DNA of 64,000 nt from Robertmurraya sp047302285 (GTDB lineage Bacteria > Bacillota > Bacilli > Bacillales > Cytobacillaceae): NCBI RefSeq assembly GCF_047302285.1, contig NZ_CP154845.1, positions 1,240,001-1,304,000 on the forward strand, in the 5' to 3' direction. The number at the start of each line of letters is the position of its first letter. Position 1 is the stretch's first letter. A model generated the notes under the pieces. It was given only the letters and a program-made list of their open reading frames with translations. It had not been told where the DNA came from and did not search any database. Shown here piece after piece: positions 44,385-53,069 of the stretch. The translations under genes were made by a program, and so were the position numbers.

Positions 44385-45559
44385 TGCAGGATTCTATTTT
44401 CATTTTTTCTGAAGAACAATTAAACTATAAATTTAATAAAGAGCACCCTTTCAATCAAATAAGGCTAAAGCTTACCTTGGATCTGCTAAAAGAAATGAAC
44501 GCCATTTCTGCTAAGGATATTGTTGCTCCTCGACTTGCCACAGATGAGGAGCTGGAGCTTATCCACGATCCGAATTATGTAATCGCTGTCAAGAAGGCAG
44601 GAAAAGGGGAGCTTTCTGAAGAGATGGCGGAAAGTTATGGATTAGGTACAGAAGATACGCCTGTATTCTCTGGAATGCATGATGCTAGTGCGTTGCTCGT
44701 TGGTGGAACCCTGACCGCTGTTGACTATGTAATGGAAGGGAAAGCGAAGCATGCCGTTAATTTAGGAGGCGGACTCCATCACGGATTTCGAGGGAAAGCA
44801 TCCGGCTTCTGTATTTATAACGATAGCTCAGTGGCGATTAAGTACATCCAAGAAAAGTATGGAGCACGTGTATTATATATAGATACAGATGCACATCATG
44901 GTGATGGGGTTCAATGGGCTTTTTATGAGGAGCCAAATGTGTGTACCTTTTCAATTCATGAGACAGGGAGATATCTATTTCCAGGGACAGGTAATGTGAA
45001 TGAGCGTGGTCAAGGGAAAGGGTATGGTTACTCTTTTAATATTCCCGTTGACGCGTTTACGGAGGATGAGTCCTGGTTAGATGCTTATACGACATCAGTA
45101 AGAGAAATTGCTGACTTTTTTAAGCCAGATGTTATTTTGACTCAGAATGGGGCAGATGCTCATTATTTAGATCCGTTAACCCATTTGTCGGCTACGATGC
45201 GGATATATCGAGAAATCCCAAAGCTTGCTCATGAGATTGCCCACCAGTATTGTGACGGGAAATGGATTGCAGTAGGTGGTGGAGGCTATGATATTTGGCG
45301 TGTTGTTCCTAGAGCATGGAGTTTGATTTGGATGGAAATGACGAAGAATCATAATAGCTATGGTGAGCTCCCAAAAGAGTGGATTAATCGGTGGCAAGAA
45401 GAGGCTCCTATCACTCTCCCAGCTGAATGGGATGATCCGAAAGGAATGTATCGGCCAATTCCAAGAAAAGATGAAATAACAGAAAAAAATGCTCAAACAG
45501 TAGCGAATGCGCTATATCCAATCCGGAATCGGAAAAGAAGTGAAATAAAAGAGGACTGA
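44381..45559 (+). CDS. acuC: Protein deacetylase AcuC (class I HDAC-like)
   Basis: A 392-residue zinc-dependent deacetylase. The catalytic His pair and metal Asp lie in DTDAHHGDGVQW; NLGGGLHHGFRGKASGFCIYND and QNGADAHYLDPLTHLS supply further ligands, and GGGGYDIWRVVPRAW is at the far end. It removes the acetyl group from AcsA, restoring activity. The start codon overlaps the stop of acuB (ATGA). Confidence 0.95.
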   Translation: MMQDSIFIFSEEQLNYKFNKEHPFNQIRLKLTLDLLKEMNAISAKDIVAPRLATDEELELIHDPNYVIAVKKAGKGELSEEMAESYGLGTEDTPVFSGMHDASALLVGGTLTAVDYVMEGKAKHAVNLGGGLHHGFRGKASGFCIYNDSSVAIKYIQEKYGARVLYIDTDAHHGDGVQWAFYEEPNVCTFSIHETGRYLFPGTGNVNERGQGKGYGYSFNIPVDAFTEDESWLDAYTTSVREIADFFKPDVILTQNGADAHYLDPLTHLSATMRIYREIPKLAHEIAHQYCDGKWIAVGGGGYDIWRVVPRAWSLIWMEMTKNHNSYGELPKEWINRWQEEAPITLPAEWDDPKGMYRPIPRKDEITEKNAQTVANALYPIRNRKRSEIKED

Positions 45560-45580
45560 TTTAAAAAAATCAGTCCTCTC
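45551..45580 (+). terminator. Hairpin at the end of acuC
   Basis: GAGGACTGATTT-AAAAAA-ATCAGTCCTC, beginning inside the last codons of acuC. It is not followed by a T-run, but AGTCCTC recurs at 45742 next to the PBP stop. Confidence 0.55.
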
Positions 45581-45586
45581 AGGCTG

Positions 45587-45748
45587 TAGACAAACGCTCG
45601 CTTTCTTCGTTGCTTTGCCTTGTCCGGATGCTTACACTATGGTAACTCCGCTCCTCCCAAGGCTTCACGCCTTGAAAGACAAACGTTTTCAATCAGCCTA
45701 AAGGTAACGGCTATATACCATTTTGGACTTTGTCTATCATTAGTCCTC
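45587..45748. repeat. Possible small inverted-repeat element between acuC and the PBP gene
   Basis: TAGACAAA (45587-45594) and TTTGTCTA (45729-45736) bracket about 135 bp of higher GC than its surroundings, with a further internal AGACAAACG and AGGCTG/CAGCCT pair. It contains no gene. The same TAGACAAA/TTTGTCTA word also sits at one edge of the three composite repeats. It could be a relic of a MITE-like repeat; only a search of the genome can tell. Confidence 0.4.
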
Positions 45749-45755
45749 ACTGTTA

Positions 45756-48659
45756 TTAAGCCCCATTACCTTCGTTATTTTCAGGTTCTTTTTCCGTATT
45801 GCCATTATCTTGATTTCCATCACCTGGCGGGTTTGCAGGTGGTTTTTCCGGTTTCGCTGGATCTTCTGGTCTACTCGGTTTCTCAGGCTTTTTATCGTCA
45901 TCCACCGGGTCGGTCACAACAGGTGTCTCCTCAGGACCGATTCGAACCTCGTCAGAAGGAGCTGACTCTTGCCCTGCGATATCTACTGCGGTGACATAAT
46001 ACAAGCCGTTATCTCCTTTGTAGGAGAGCTCTTCTCCAACTCTAATGGATGCTACTTTTTTGCCTTCTTTATAAACACGGTAACCAACAATATCGTTCTC
46101 AGGATGCTTACCCCATGTGATGGTAGTACCTGAAACTTTTGCTGTTAGCTTACCTGGTACTTTCCCATTGTCTTCCATTTTATCATCTGGGAGTAAAATA
46201 TTTGCCCAGCGCTCTTTATTTTTTGGTATGAGTTGTTCCGTATTAACACTTATACCAAAAATTTTCTCAATGTAGTCTGGGTTTAAAATTAGACCTGACT
46301 CTGCAAATTCTTCAGGTGTAGAATCTAAAGCTAAATACTTCTTATCCCCGATTTGTACGTATTTCCCTTCAACTAAGCTATCATCTACCTTGCTTGGAAC
46401 ATATTTTGCGTTAAATAAATCTGTTTCCACTAGTCCAGCTTTTGTACACGCATCAGAAGGTAGTAAGCCAGAAATCGCACAGAAAGAACGTCTGACAATT
46501 CCGCCTGGCATTTTAACAGTTTCAGACGGGTCGATTAATTCAGGAGCTACATCATAAGCAGCATTCATTAACTGAGCCCATAAATAAATGTTCCGATTTG
46601 AATAAGACAGACCTTTATAGGTTACTTGTAATGGCTTTGGTGTATCATAGCCAATCCACGTACCAAATGAAACATTCGGATTTGTTGCTACAAACCAAGC
46701 ATCTTTGTATTCTTGGCTTGTTCCTGTCTTTCCAGCCCAATCAGAACTGAATTTTAAGCGGCTGTTCAATGAACCAGCTGTTCCTGAGCGAATAACATCA
46801 CGCATCATGTCATAGATTAAATAAGCTGTTTGCGGACTAAATACCTCGACTGGTTCAACTTCATGCTGATAAATCGTATTCCCGTCTTTATCGACGATTT
46901 TTTCAATCATATAGCCATCAATAAATTGACCGTTATTCGCAAAAGTGCCGTAGGCGTTGACATTTTCTTCAACTGTAACACCTTCTTCTAGACCACCTAT
47001 AGCTGTAGAGCGGTTCGTATAATCTCCTTCAGTAAGGGAGGAGAAGCCCATTTTACTTAAGTATTCAGCAGGGCGCTTTCCTAAAATATCGATATATGCT
47101 TTAACCGCAGGGACATTATAAGACCTTGCTAAAGCATATCGAGCCGTAACAAGTCCGCTATAGCCACCACCATAGTTACTAGGCCATGGACTACTAGATG
47201 CAGGATTTAATTTTAATGGAAGGTCAGGTAAAATGGTACCTGGTGCTAAGCTTCCAAGTTCGATTGCTGGTGCATACACAAGCAATGGCTTCATCGTTGA
47301 TCCATTGGAACGTTTTGCGTTTGTAGCATGATTCCATTCTGCTTGTGAAAAATCCCTTCCGCCAACAAAGCTAATGATTTTTCCTGTTTTGTTTTCGATG
47401 AGTGAGGCACCAACTTGAACCGGTTTATTAACGGTTACTTCTTCACCCGTTTCCGGATCGGTTTCGACGACTTGAATCTCACTTCCGTAGTATTCAAATT
47501 CATTTTTAACCTTTTGCATGGCATCATATATTTCTTTGTTAATCGTAGAATGAATCTCATAGCCATTTTGACGCAAATCTCGATCAGCAAGTGTTAAATA
47601 CTCATTTGTTAACTCATCATCTTTTTGTAAATCCTCTTCTGTATACCCATCTTTTTCAGCAAGTAGAACTGATAATACATCGACAGCTCTTTTTTCAAGT
47701 TCAAAAGTTAAGTATGGATATTCTTCCTGAGGACTTTTTGTAGGAGCGATAAAATCTTGAGTTATATCATAGTTAACTGCTTCATCATATTGTTCTTTTG
47801 TTATCGAACCGTTCTCATACATTCTCTGTAATACGGTTTTCATACGCGTGATACCAGGTTCTAGATTGTTTTTGATTTCCCCCTTATTCGTAAATGGGGT
47901 ATAACCAAATGGACTTTGAGGAAGTCCAGCTATAAATGCCGCTTGTGGAAGTGTGAGTTCTTTGGCTGTAACCCCAAATACCCCCTTCGCTGCTGCTTGA
48001 ACTCCTCCGATATTACGACCGGATGAATTTCTTCCAAAGGTTGAAACATTTAAATATGCTTCTAAGATCTCCTCTTTATCAAAGAATTTTTCTAATCTTA
48101 GAGCAAGCAGAATTTCTTTCGCTTTACGTTCAAACGAAACTTCATTTGTAAGTATTTGATTTTTGATTAATTGTTGGGTTAACGTACTACCACCTGTTTG
48201 TACAGCAGAGTTTGTTACCTCTTGGAATACCGCACGCATGATCGCTTTTGGAACGACTCCATCATGCTCATAAAAGTATTCGTCCTCTGTAGCAACAACC
48301 GCTTTAATTAGAAAATCCGATACATCTTCAATTTTGACTTCTTCTCGCTCTAAGTCTGTTCGAAGCTTTCCTAAATAAACGTTATCAGCAAAATATAAAT
48401 TAGAAGTTTCTTCATAGTTGTAAATATCTTTTTTCATACTATCGTAGGAACGGAGCGGTTCATCTTTAACCATGGATGCAAAGTATCCGGCACCTACACC
48501 TCCTGCGAACGCACCACCAAGGATGGTTATGACAAGAAAGATAAGGACTAAATTCCATACTACTTGGTACGTAATGCTTGCCCCTTTTTTGGTTCTTTTA
48601 TTAGAAAAAAAATCTTGGCAAGACTGAAGTATCTGTTTCCAATTAAGTTTCTCTTTCAA
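45756..48659 (-). CDS. Class A penicillin-binding protein (PBP1A family)
   Basis: A ~967-residue bifunctional peptidoglycan synthase. N-terminal cytoplasmic stretch, one membrane segment (about residues 33-55), glycosyltransferase domain with ATEDEYFYEHDG, TGGSTLTQQLIKN and RKAKEILLALRLE; transpeptidase domain with STMK (near 453), SYN and KTGTS (near 643). It is followed by a fibronectin-III-like domain and a Pro/Glu/Asp/Lys-rich tail. TTG at 48659 is preferred because AGGGGG lies ten bases upstream; ATG at 48668 is only one base from it. Adjacent to tyrS as in B. cereus-group chromosomes. Not the ponA/recU locus. Confidence 0.88.
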   Translation of the reverse strand: MKEKLNWKQILQSCQDFFSNKRTKKGASITYQVVWNLVLIFLVITILGGAFAGGVGAGYFASMVKDEPLRSYDSMKKDIYNYEETSNLYFADNVYLGKLRTDLEREEVKIEDVSDFLIKAVVATEDEYFYEHDGVVPKAIMRAVFQEVTNSAVQTGGSTLTQQLIKNQILTNEVSFERKAKEILLALRLEKFFDKEEILEAYLNVSTFGRNSSGRNIGGVQAAAKGVFGVTAKELTLPQAAFIAGLPQSPFGYTPFTNKGEIKNNLEPGITRMKTVLQRMYENGSITKEQYDEAVNYDITQDFIAPTKSPQEEYPYLTFELEKRAVDVLSVLLAEKDGYTEEDLQKDDELTNEYLTLADRDLRQNGYEIHSTINKEIYDAMQKVKNEFEYYGSEIQVVETDPETGEEVTVNKPVQVGASLIENKTGKIISFVGGRDFSQAEWNHATNAKRSNGSTMKPLLVYAPAIELGSLAPGTILPDLPLKLNPASSSPWPSNYGGGYSGLVTARYALARSYNVPAVKAYIDILGKRPAEYLSKMGFSSLTEGDYTNRSTAIGGLEEGVTVEENVNAYGTFANNGQFIDGYMIEKIVDKDGNTIYQHEVEPVEVFSPQTAYLIYDMMRDVIRSGTAGSLNSRLKFSSDWAGKTGTSQEYKDAWFVATNPNVSFGTWIGYDTPKPLQVTYKGLSYSNRNIYLWAQLMNAAYDVAPELIDPSETVKMPGGIVRRSFCAISGLLPSDACTKAGLVETDLFNAKYVPSKVDDSLVEGKYVQIGDKKYLALDSTPEEFAESGLILNPDYIEKIFGISVNTEQLIPKNKERWANILLPDDKMEDNGKVPGKLTAKVSGTTITWGKHPENDIVGYRVYKEGKKVASIRVGEELSYKGDNGLYYVTAVDIAGQESAPSDEVRIGPEETPVVTDPVDDDKKPEKPSRPEDPAKPEKPPANPPGDGNQDNGNTEKEPENNEGNGA

Positions 48660-48814
48660 TCGTATCATTCCCCCTAAAATCACATACATTATAGCATAAA
48701 GAGAGGTACAAGTATTGTTGATATCAATTTTTTTCTAATATTTCCTAATTTCTATTTGACAAGTTAAGTGATTTTGTGATAAAAATTCTTTAACTCATAT
48801 ATTATAAGCGATGA

Positions 48815-49055
48815 TGGGATTAAATTTTAGTAGTGTTTCTATCTCTGTTTCAGAAAGCTGACGGTTGCTGCGAGTCAGTACATGTAGAGAGCATGAATTA
48901 CCTCCCTGAGCTTTTACTGTGAACCGTAAGATAGTAGCAGTAAACGGAATTTCCGTTATCTTAATTAAGTGGAGAATCACTATTTGTTTTGGTTCTCAAG
49001 TTGGGTGGTACCGCGTATTAACGTCCCTTCGATCTAATCGAAGGGACTTTTTATA
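48815..49055 (+). promoter_or_regulatory. T-box leader of tyrS (Tyr specifier)
   Basis: T-box core TGGGTGGTACCGCG at 49002-49015; stem I with GCTGACGGTTGCTGCGAGTCAG from 48858; specifier TAC at 48899-48901 after GCATGAAT. The terminator GTCCCTTCGAT-CTA-ATCGAAGGGAC plus T-run lies at 49023-49052. Uncharged tRNA-Tyr should allow read-through into tyrS. Confidence 0.93.
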
Positions 49056-49081
49056 TTGTAAAAAAGAGTTGGAGGAAAAAA

Positions 49082-50341
49082 ATGATGGATTTATTACAGG
49101 ACTTACAGTGGCGTGGAATTATTTACCAACAAACGGACGAAGAAGGATTAAAAGAATTAGTGGAAAAAGAGAAGATTTCTTTGTACTGTGGGATGGATCC
49201 GACTGGTGATAGTATGCATATCGGTCATCTGCTTCCGTTTTTAACATTAAGACGATTTCAAAATGCTGGTCATAGACCAATCGTTCTTGTAGGAGGAGCA
49301 ACAGGATTAATCGGTGATCCCAAGGCAACAGAGGAAAGAGTTCTACAAACAGAAGAAACGGTTCAGAAAAATGTTGATGCTTTAACAGAGCAATTAAAAA
49401 TGATCTTTGATTTTGAAGGAGAAAATGGCGCTGTCATGGTCAATAACTATGATTGGACAGCACCAATGAATATCATTACCTTCTTAAGAGATTACGGTAA
49501 ACATATCGGAATCAATTACATGCTGGCAAAGGATACGATTGCTACTCGTTTGGAGACAGGGATATCTTTTACAGAGTTCACATACACCATCCTTCAAGGA
49601 ATGGATTTTAAACATTTATATGAAAAACATAATTGTAAATTGCAAATTGGTGGAAGTGATCAATGGGGCAATATCACAACCGGATTAGAATTGATTCGCA
49701 AAATGACGGACGAAGATTCGAAGGCATTTGGCTTAACGATCCCGCTTGTAACGAAGGCAGATGGAACAAAATTCGGAAAAACAGAGGGCGGTTCTGTATG
49801 GTTAGATGGGGAAAAAACATCTCCATATGAGTTTTACCAATTTTGGATCAATACAGCTGACGCAGACGTAGTCAAATACTTAAAATACTTTACATTCCTT
49901 TCCAAAGAAGAAATTGAAATGTTAGAACAATCCGTACAAGAAGAACCACATTTACGCAAAGCTCAAAAGACGCTCGCTCAGGAAATGACTCGTTTAATCC
50001 ACGGAGAAGAAGCATTTGAGCAAGCGATAAAAATTACCGAATCCTTATTTAGCGGTGACATTAAGAGTTTAACTGCAGCTGAAATTAAGGAAGGTTTTAA
50101 GGATGTTCCTTCTTTTAAACAGGATACGAAAGAAGACGTTGGAATCATTGATTTATTAGTGAATGCGAAGATTTCACCATCTAAGCGTCAAGCTCGAGAA
50201 GATGTATCAAATGGGGCCATTTATGTAAATGGAGAAAGAATTACCGAGCTGGATTACAGTCTCACAGAGAAGGATAGAATCGAAGATCAGTTCACCGTCA
50301 TTCGTCGTGGCAAGAAAAAATATTTCTTAATTGAAGCATAA
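49082..50341 (+). CDS. tyrS: Tyrosyl-tRNA synthetase
   Basis: A 419-residue class Ic synthetase. HIGH motif in DSMHIGHLLPF near residue 42; the tyrosine pocket QGMDFKHLYEKH and GGSDQWGNI; the KMSKS equivalent is KFGKT near residue 231, normal for bacterial TyrRS of this type. A C-terminal S4 domain (SPSKRQAREDVSNGAIYVNGERI) binds the long variable arm of tRNA-Tyr. ATG 49082 and 49085 are both possible behind GGAGG at 49071-49075. Under T-box control. The composite repeat begins right after its stop. Confidence 0.97.
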   Translation: MMDLLQDLQWRGIIYQQTDEEGLKELVEKEKISLYCGMDPTGDSMHIGHLLPFLTLRRFQNAGHRPIVLVGGATGLIGDPKATEERVLQTEETVQKNVDALTEQLKMIFDFEGENGAVMVNNYDWTAPMNIITFLRDYGKHIGINYMLAKDTIATRLETGISFTEFTYTILQGMDFKHLYEKHNCKLQIGGSDQWGNITTGLELIRKMTDEDSKAFGLTIPLVTKADGTKFGKTEGGSVWLDGEKTSPYEFYQFWINTADADVVKYLKYFTFLSKEEIEMLEQSVQEEPHLRKAQKTLAQEMTRLIHGEEAFEQAIKITESLFSGDIKSLTAAEIKEGFKDVPSFKQDTKEDVGIIDLLVNAKISPSKRQAREDVSNGAIYVNGERITELDYSLTEKDRIEDQFTVIRRGKKKYFLIEA

Positions 50342-50344
50342 AAG

Positions 50345-50642
50345 GTTTCTAGGAATTTATAAATTCCCTCGATTTGTGGATAAGTGTTCGTATAAACAGT
50401 AGCAGTATCGGTATGAAAAATTAACAGGAAAAATTCCGCTTAATGAGCAACCATCATGAAAAAGAGCCGATATAACAGGAAAAATTCCTGCTATTCACTC
50501 AAAAAATGCCAAAATAAACGATTTTGCTCTCCATAAGCGGAAAATCTTCCGTTATTTCCCCTAAAAGGGACTCCGTTGAGGAGATAACAGGAAAAATTCC
50601 GCTTAAGGGTGAGAGATGTTTGGATTGAATTAGACAAACCGG
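50345..50642 (-). repeat. Dispersed intergenic composite repeat, copy C
   Basis: Same orientation as copy B. The stretch from ATCGGTATGAAAAATTAACAGG through the centre ATAAACGATTTTGC to TTAGACAAACCGGG aligns nearly base for base with copies A and B. The four palindromic modules are at about 50424, 50474, 50536 and 50586. Its reverse strand carries TGA five codons into the frame that stays open in A and B, showing that those frames are not under coding constraint. The outer AAAAGTCG stem of copy B is missing. Confidence 0.85.
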
Positions 50643-50709
50643 GAGCTTCCTACATTTTGTAGGAACTTTTTTTACTTATCACTTTATTAGTGTAAATTTT
50701 GTGAACAGT

Positions 50710-50735
50710 TGAAACTTTTTACCAATTTAGTCGTA
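50710..50735 (+). promoter_or_regulatory. SigW-type promoter of yuaF-floT
   Basis: TGAAAC at 50710-50715 and CGTA at 50732-50735 with a 16-base spacer match the SigW consensus exactly. The yuaF-floT operon of B. subtilis is a known SigW target. The gap 50643-50822 also contains a 9-codon frame behind AGGAGG (see findings). Confidence 0.85.
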
Positions 50736-50822
50736 CTAAAGGTATAGCAAAATTAATTCTTTTCAAAAGAAGGAGGAATGTATATCACAATGGAATCTAT
50801 CATGTAGGAGAGGGTGATACAT

Positions 50823-51362
50823 ATGGAACTGTTTGGGGCCTCCATTCAATCTGTTTACTTGACGACGTTGATTATTGCTGGAGCGCTAACCTTGCTTTAC
50901 ATTTTATTAGGTGACTTACTTGAGGGCCTTGCTGAGCTGATCCCTTTCATTAATCCAGCTCTTATCCTCGCTTTTATTACGTTCTTTTCTGCTAGTGGCT
51001 ATTTATTTGAATTATTGACCTCATTAAATAGCATGATTATTGTTATCATTTCGATTCTTATTGCTTTATTGTTGGATACATTACTTAATATTTTTATCCT
51101 TATCCCATTATCTTCTGCCCAGGAGTCACTCGCTTATTCCAATCACTCTTTGAGAGGAAGAATCGGAAAGGTCATAATTCCAATTCCTGAAGATGGTTTT
51201 GGAGAAGTCATTTTGAAAAGTGCGAGTGGTACAGTCGCGAAATCGGCTGTAAGCTTCAAAGGCGAAAGTATTGAAGAGGGACAAAATGTATTAGTCGTTG
51301 AAGTCCAAAATGGAGTACTCCATGTAGTGCCCCATGAAACACAAGAGGATTTTCTATTTTAA
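50823..51362 (+). CDS. yuaF: NfeD-family membrane protein YuaF
   Basis: A ~179-residue NfeD-like protein with three hydrophobic segments (about residues 12-32, 40-62, 72-98) and a C-terminal soluble OB-fold (GRIGKVIIPIPEDGFGEVILKSASG...). It works with flotillin FloT in membrane organisation and cell-envelope stress resistance. ATG 50823 follows GGAGAGGG at 50807-50814; a GTG three codons upstream lies in the site itself. Operon with floT, 19-bp gap. Confidence 0.9.
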   Translation: MELFGASIQSVYLTTLIIAGALTLLYILLGDLLEGLAELIPFINPALILAFITFFSASGYLFELLTSLNSMIIVIISILIALLLDTLLNIFILIPLSSAQESLAYSNHSLRGRIGKVIIPIPEDGFGEVILKSASGTVAKSAVSFKGESIEEGQNVLVVEVQNGVLHVVPHETQEDFLF

Positions 51363-51381
51363 ATCATAAGGGGGAAGTTAA

Positions 51382-52899
51382 ATGTTACCGACGTTAGCCA
51401 TAATTGGTGTTGTAGCTTTTTTATTAATTGCTTTAATTGCCGTATTTGTGACAAAGTATCGCACAGCAGGTCCAGATGAAGCGTTAATCGTGACAGGTAG
51501 TTACTTAGGTAGTAAAAATGTTCATGTAGATGAATCAGGAAATAAGATTAAAATCATCCGCGGTGGCGGTGCTTTTATTCTACCAGTTTTTCAACAAGCA
51601 GAGCCTCTTAGTCTCTTATCTAGTAAACTTGAAGTGACTACACCTGAGGTTTATACGGAACAAGGTGTTCCGGTCATGGCCGATGGAACCGCCATTATTA
51701 AGATTGGTGGATCAATTGAAGAAATTGCAACAGCAGCAGAGCAATTTTTAGGAAAACCGAAGGAAGATCGAGAAAATGAAGCAAGAGAAGTTCTAGAAGG
51801 TCATCTCCGCTCCATTTTAGGTTCGATGACTGTGGAGGAAATTTATAAAAATCGAGATAAATTCTCTCAAGAGGTGCAACGAGTTGCCTCGCAGGATTTA
51901 GCGAAAATGGGTCTCATTATCGTTTCCTTTACGATAAAGGATGTTAGAGATAAAAACGGTTATTTAGAGTCCCTAGGGAAGCCAAGAATTGCTCAAGTAA
52001 AGAGAGATGCAGATATCGCTACTGCTGAAGCGGAAAAGGAAACGAGAATTAAGCGAGCAGAAGCCGATAAAGATGCGAAGAAGGCTGAATTTGAGAGAGC
52101 AAGTGAAATTGCTGAAGCAGAAAAAGAAAATCAAATGAAAGTGGCTGATTATCGCCGTGAACAGGATATTGCAAAAGCACGTGCTGACCAAGCTTATGAT
52201 TTAGAAACAGCTCGGTCGAAACAGGAAGTTACAGAGCAAGAAATGCAAATCCGTATCATTGAACGTCAGAAGCAAATTGAGCTTGAAGAAAAAGAAATTT
52301 TGCGTCGTGAGCGTCAATATGACTCTGAGGTTAAGAAGAAAGCAGATGCGGATCGTTACTCTGTTGAACAGGCTGCTGCTGCGGATAAGGCGAAGCAATT
52401 AGCTGAAGCGGATGCGAATCAGTATCGAATTGAATCACTGGCAAAAGCAGAAGCTGAAAAGGTCCGTTTAGACGGTCTTGCGAAAGCAGAAGCAGAACGG
52501 GCACAAGGGGAATCTGAAGCAGATGTTATCCGTCTAAAAGGTCTGGCCGAAGCAGAGGCGAAGCGTAAAATCGCCGAAGCATTCGAACAATATGGTCAGG
52601 CAGCTGTTATGGATATGATCATCCGCATGCTTCCTGAATATGCGAAACAAGTTGCAAGTCCACTAGGAAACATCGATAAGATTACAGTCGTTGACACTGG
52701 AGGCAATGGAGAAAATGGTGGGGCCAACAAAGTGACAGGCTATGCTACAAGCCTAATGTCCTCACTCCAGGAATCCCTTAAAGCATCTTCTGGTATTGAT
52801 GTGAAGAATTTACTTGAGAATTTTTCAGGGAAAGGCAACGTCCGTGATAGCATTGATCAATTAGCTGATGAGTTAGGAAAAGAGAAAAATAACGACTAA
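51382..52899 (+). CDS. floT: Flotillin FloT (YuaG)
   Basis: A 505-residue SPFH/PHB-domain protein. An N-terminal hydrophobic segment (residues 4-25) embeds it in the membrane; the PHB domain spans about 30-200; the flotillin domain from about 200 to 400 is a long helix with EA-rich heptads (AEAEKETRIKRAEADKDAKKAEFERA pattern) that drives oligomerisation. It scaffolds functional membrane microdomains. ATG 51382 follows GGGGGAAGT. A clear terminator follows. Typical size (B. subtilis 509). Confidence 0.95.
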   Translation: MLPTLAIIGVVAFLLIALIAVFVTKYRTAGPDEALIVTGSYLGSKNVHVDESGNKIKIIRGGGAFILPVFQQAEPLSLLSSKLEVTTPEVYTEQGVPVMADGTAIIKIGGSIEEIATAAEQFLGKPKEDRENEAREVLEGHLRSILGSMTVEEIYKNRDKFSQEVQRVASQDLAKMGLIIVSFTIKDVRDKNGYLESLGKPRIAQVKRDADIATAEAEKETRIKRAEADKDAKKAEFERASEIAEAEKENQMKVADYRREQDIAKARADQAYDLETARSKQEVTEQEMQIRIIERQKQIELEEKEILRRERQYDSEVKKKADADRYSVEQAAAADKAKQLAEADANQYRIESLAKAEAEKVRLDGLAKAEAERAQGESEADVIRLKGLAEAEAKRKIAEAFEQYGQAAVMDMIIRMLPEYAKQVASPLGNIDKITVVDTGGNGENGGANKVTGYATSLMSSLQESLKASSGIDVKNLLENFSGKGNVRDSIDQLADELGKEKNND

Positions 52900-52907
52900 A
52901 CAGTAAG

Positions 52908-52937
52908 AAACCTGTCGAAATTTTGCGGCAGGTTTTT
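52908..52937 (+). terminator. floT terminator
   Basis: AAACCTGTCG-AAATTTTG-CGGCAGGTTTTTT: stem with one G-U pair and T-run. Confidence 0.87.
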
Positions 52938-53069
52938 TGTTGAAAAAAATAAGGTTCCGAAGAGTCTAATTTTTATGTACTTTTCATGACTTTTTAGTAG
53001 AATGGTAGTAACAGGTTAAAGTGAAAATGAGTAATCACAAATTTAAAATATTTGTAATGAGGGATAATA

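Noticed and set aside
45620..45994. 124-residue + strand frame overlapping the 3' end of the PBP gene
   Set aside because: No ribosome binding site, antisense to the Pro-rich PBP tail and to the inverted-repeat gap.
52974..52989. Calling TATGTACTTTTCATGA a true PlcR box
   Set aside because: Half-site spacing is one base short and the second half ends CATG, so it is reported only as a lead.
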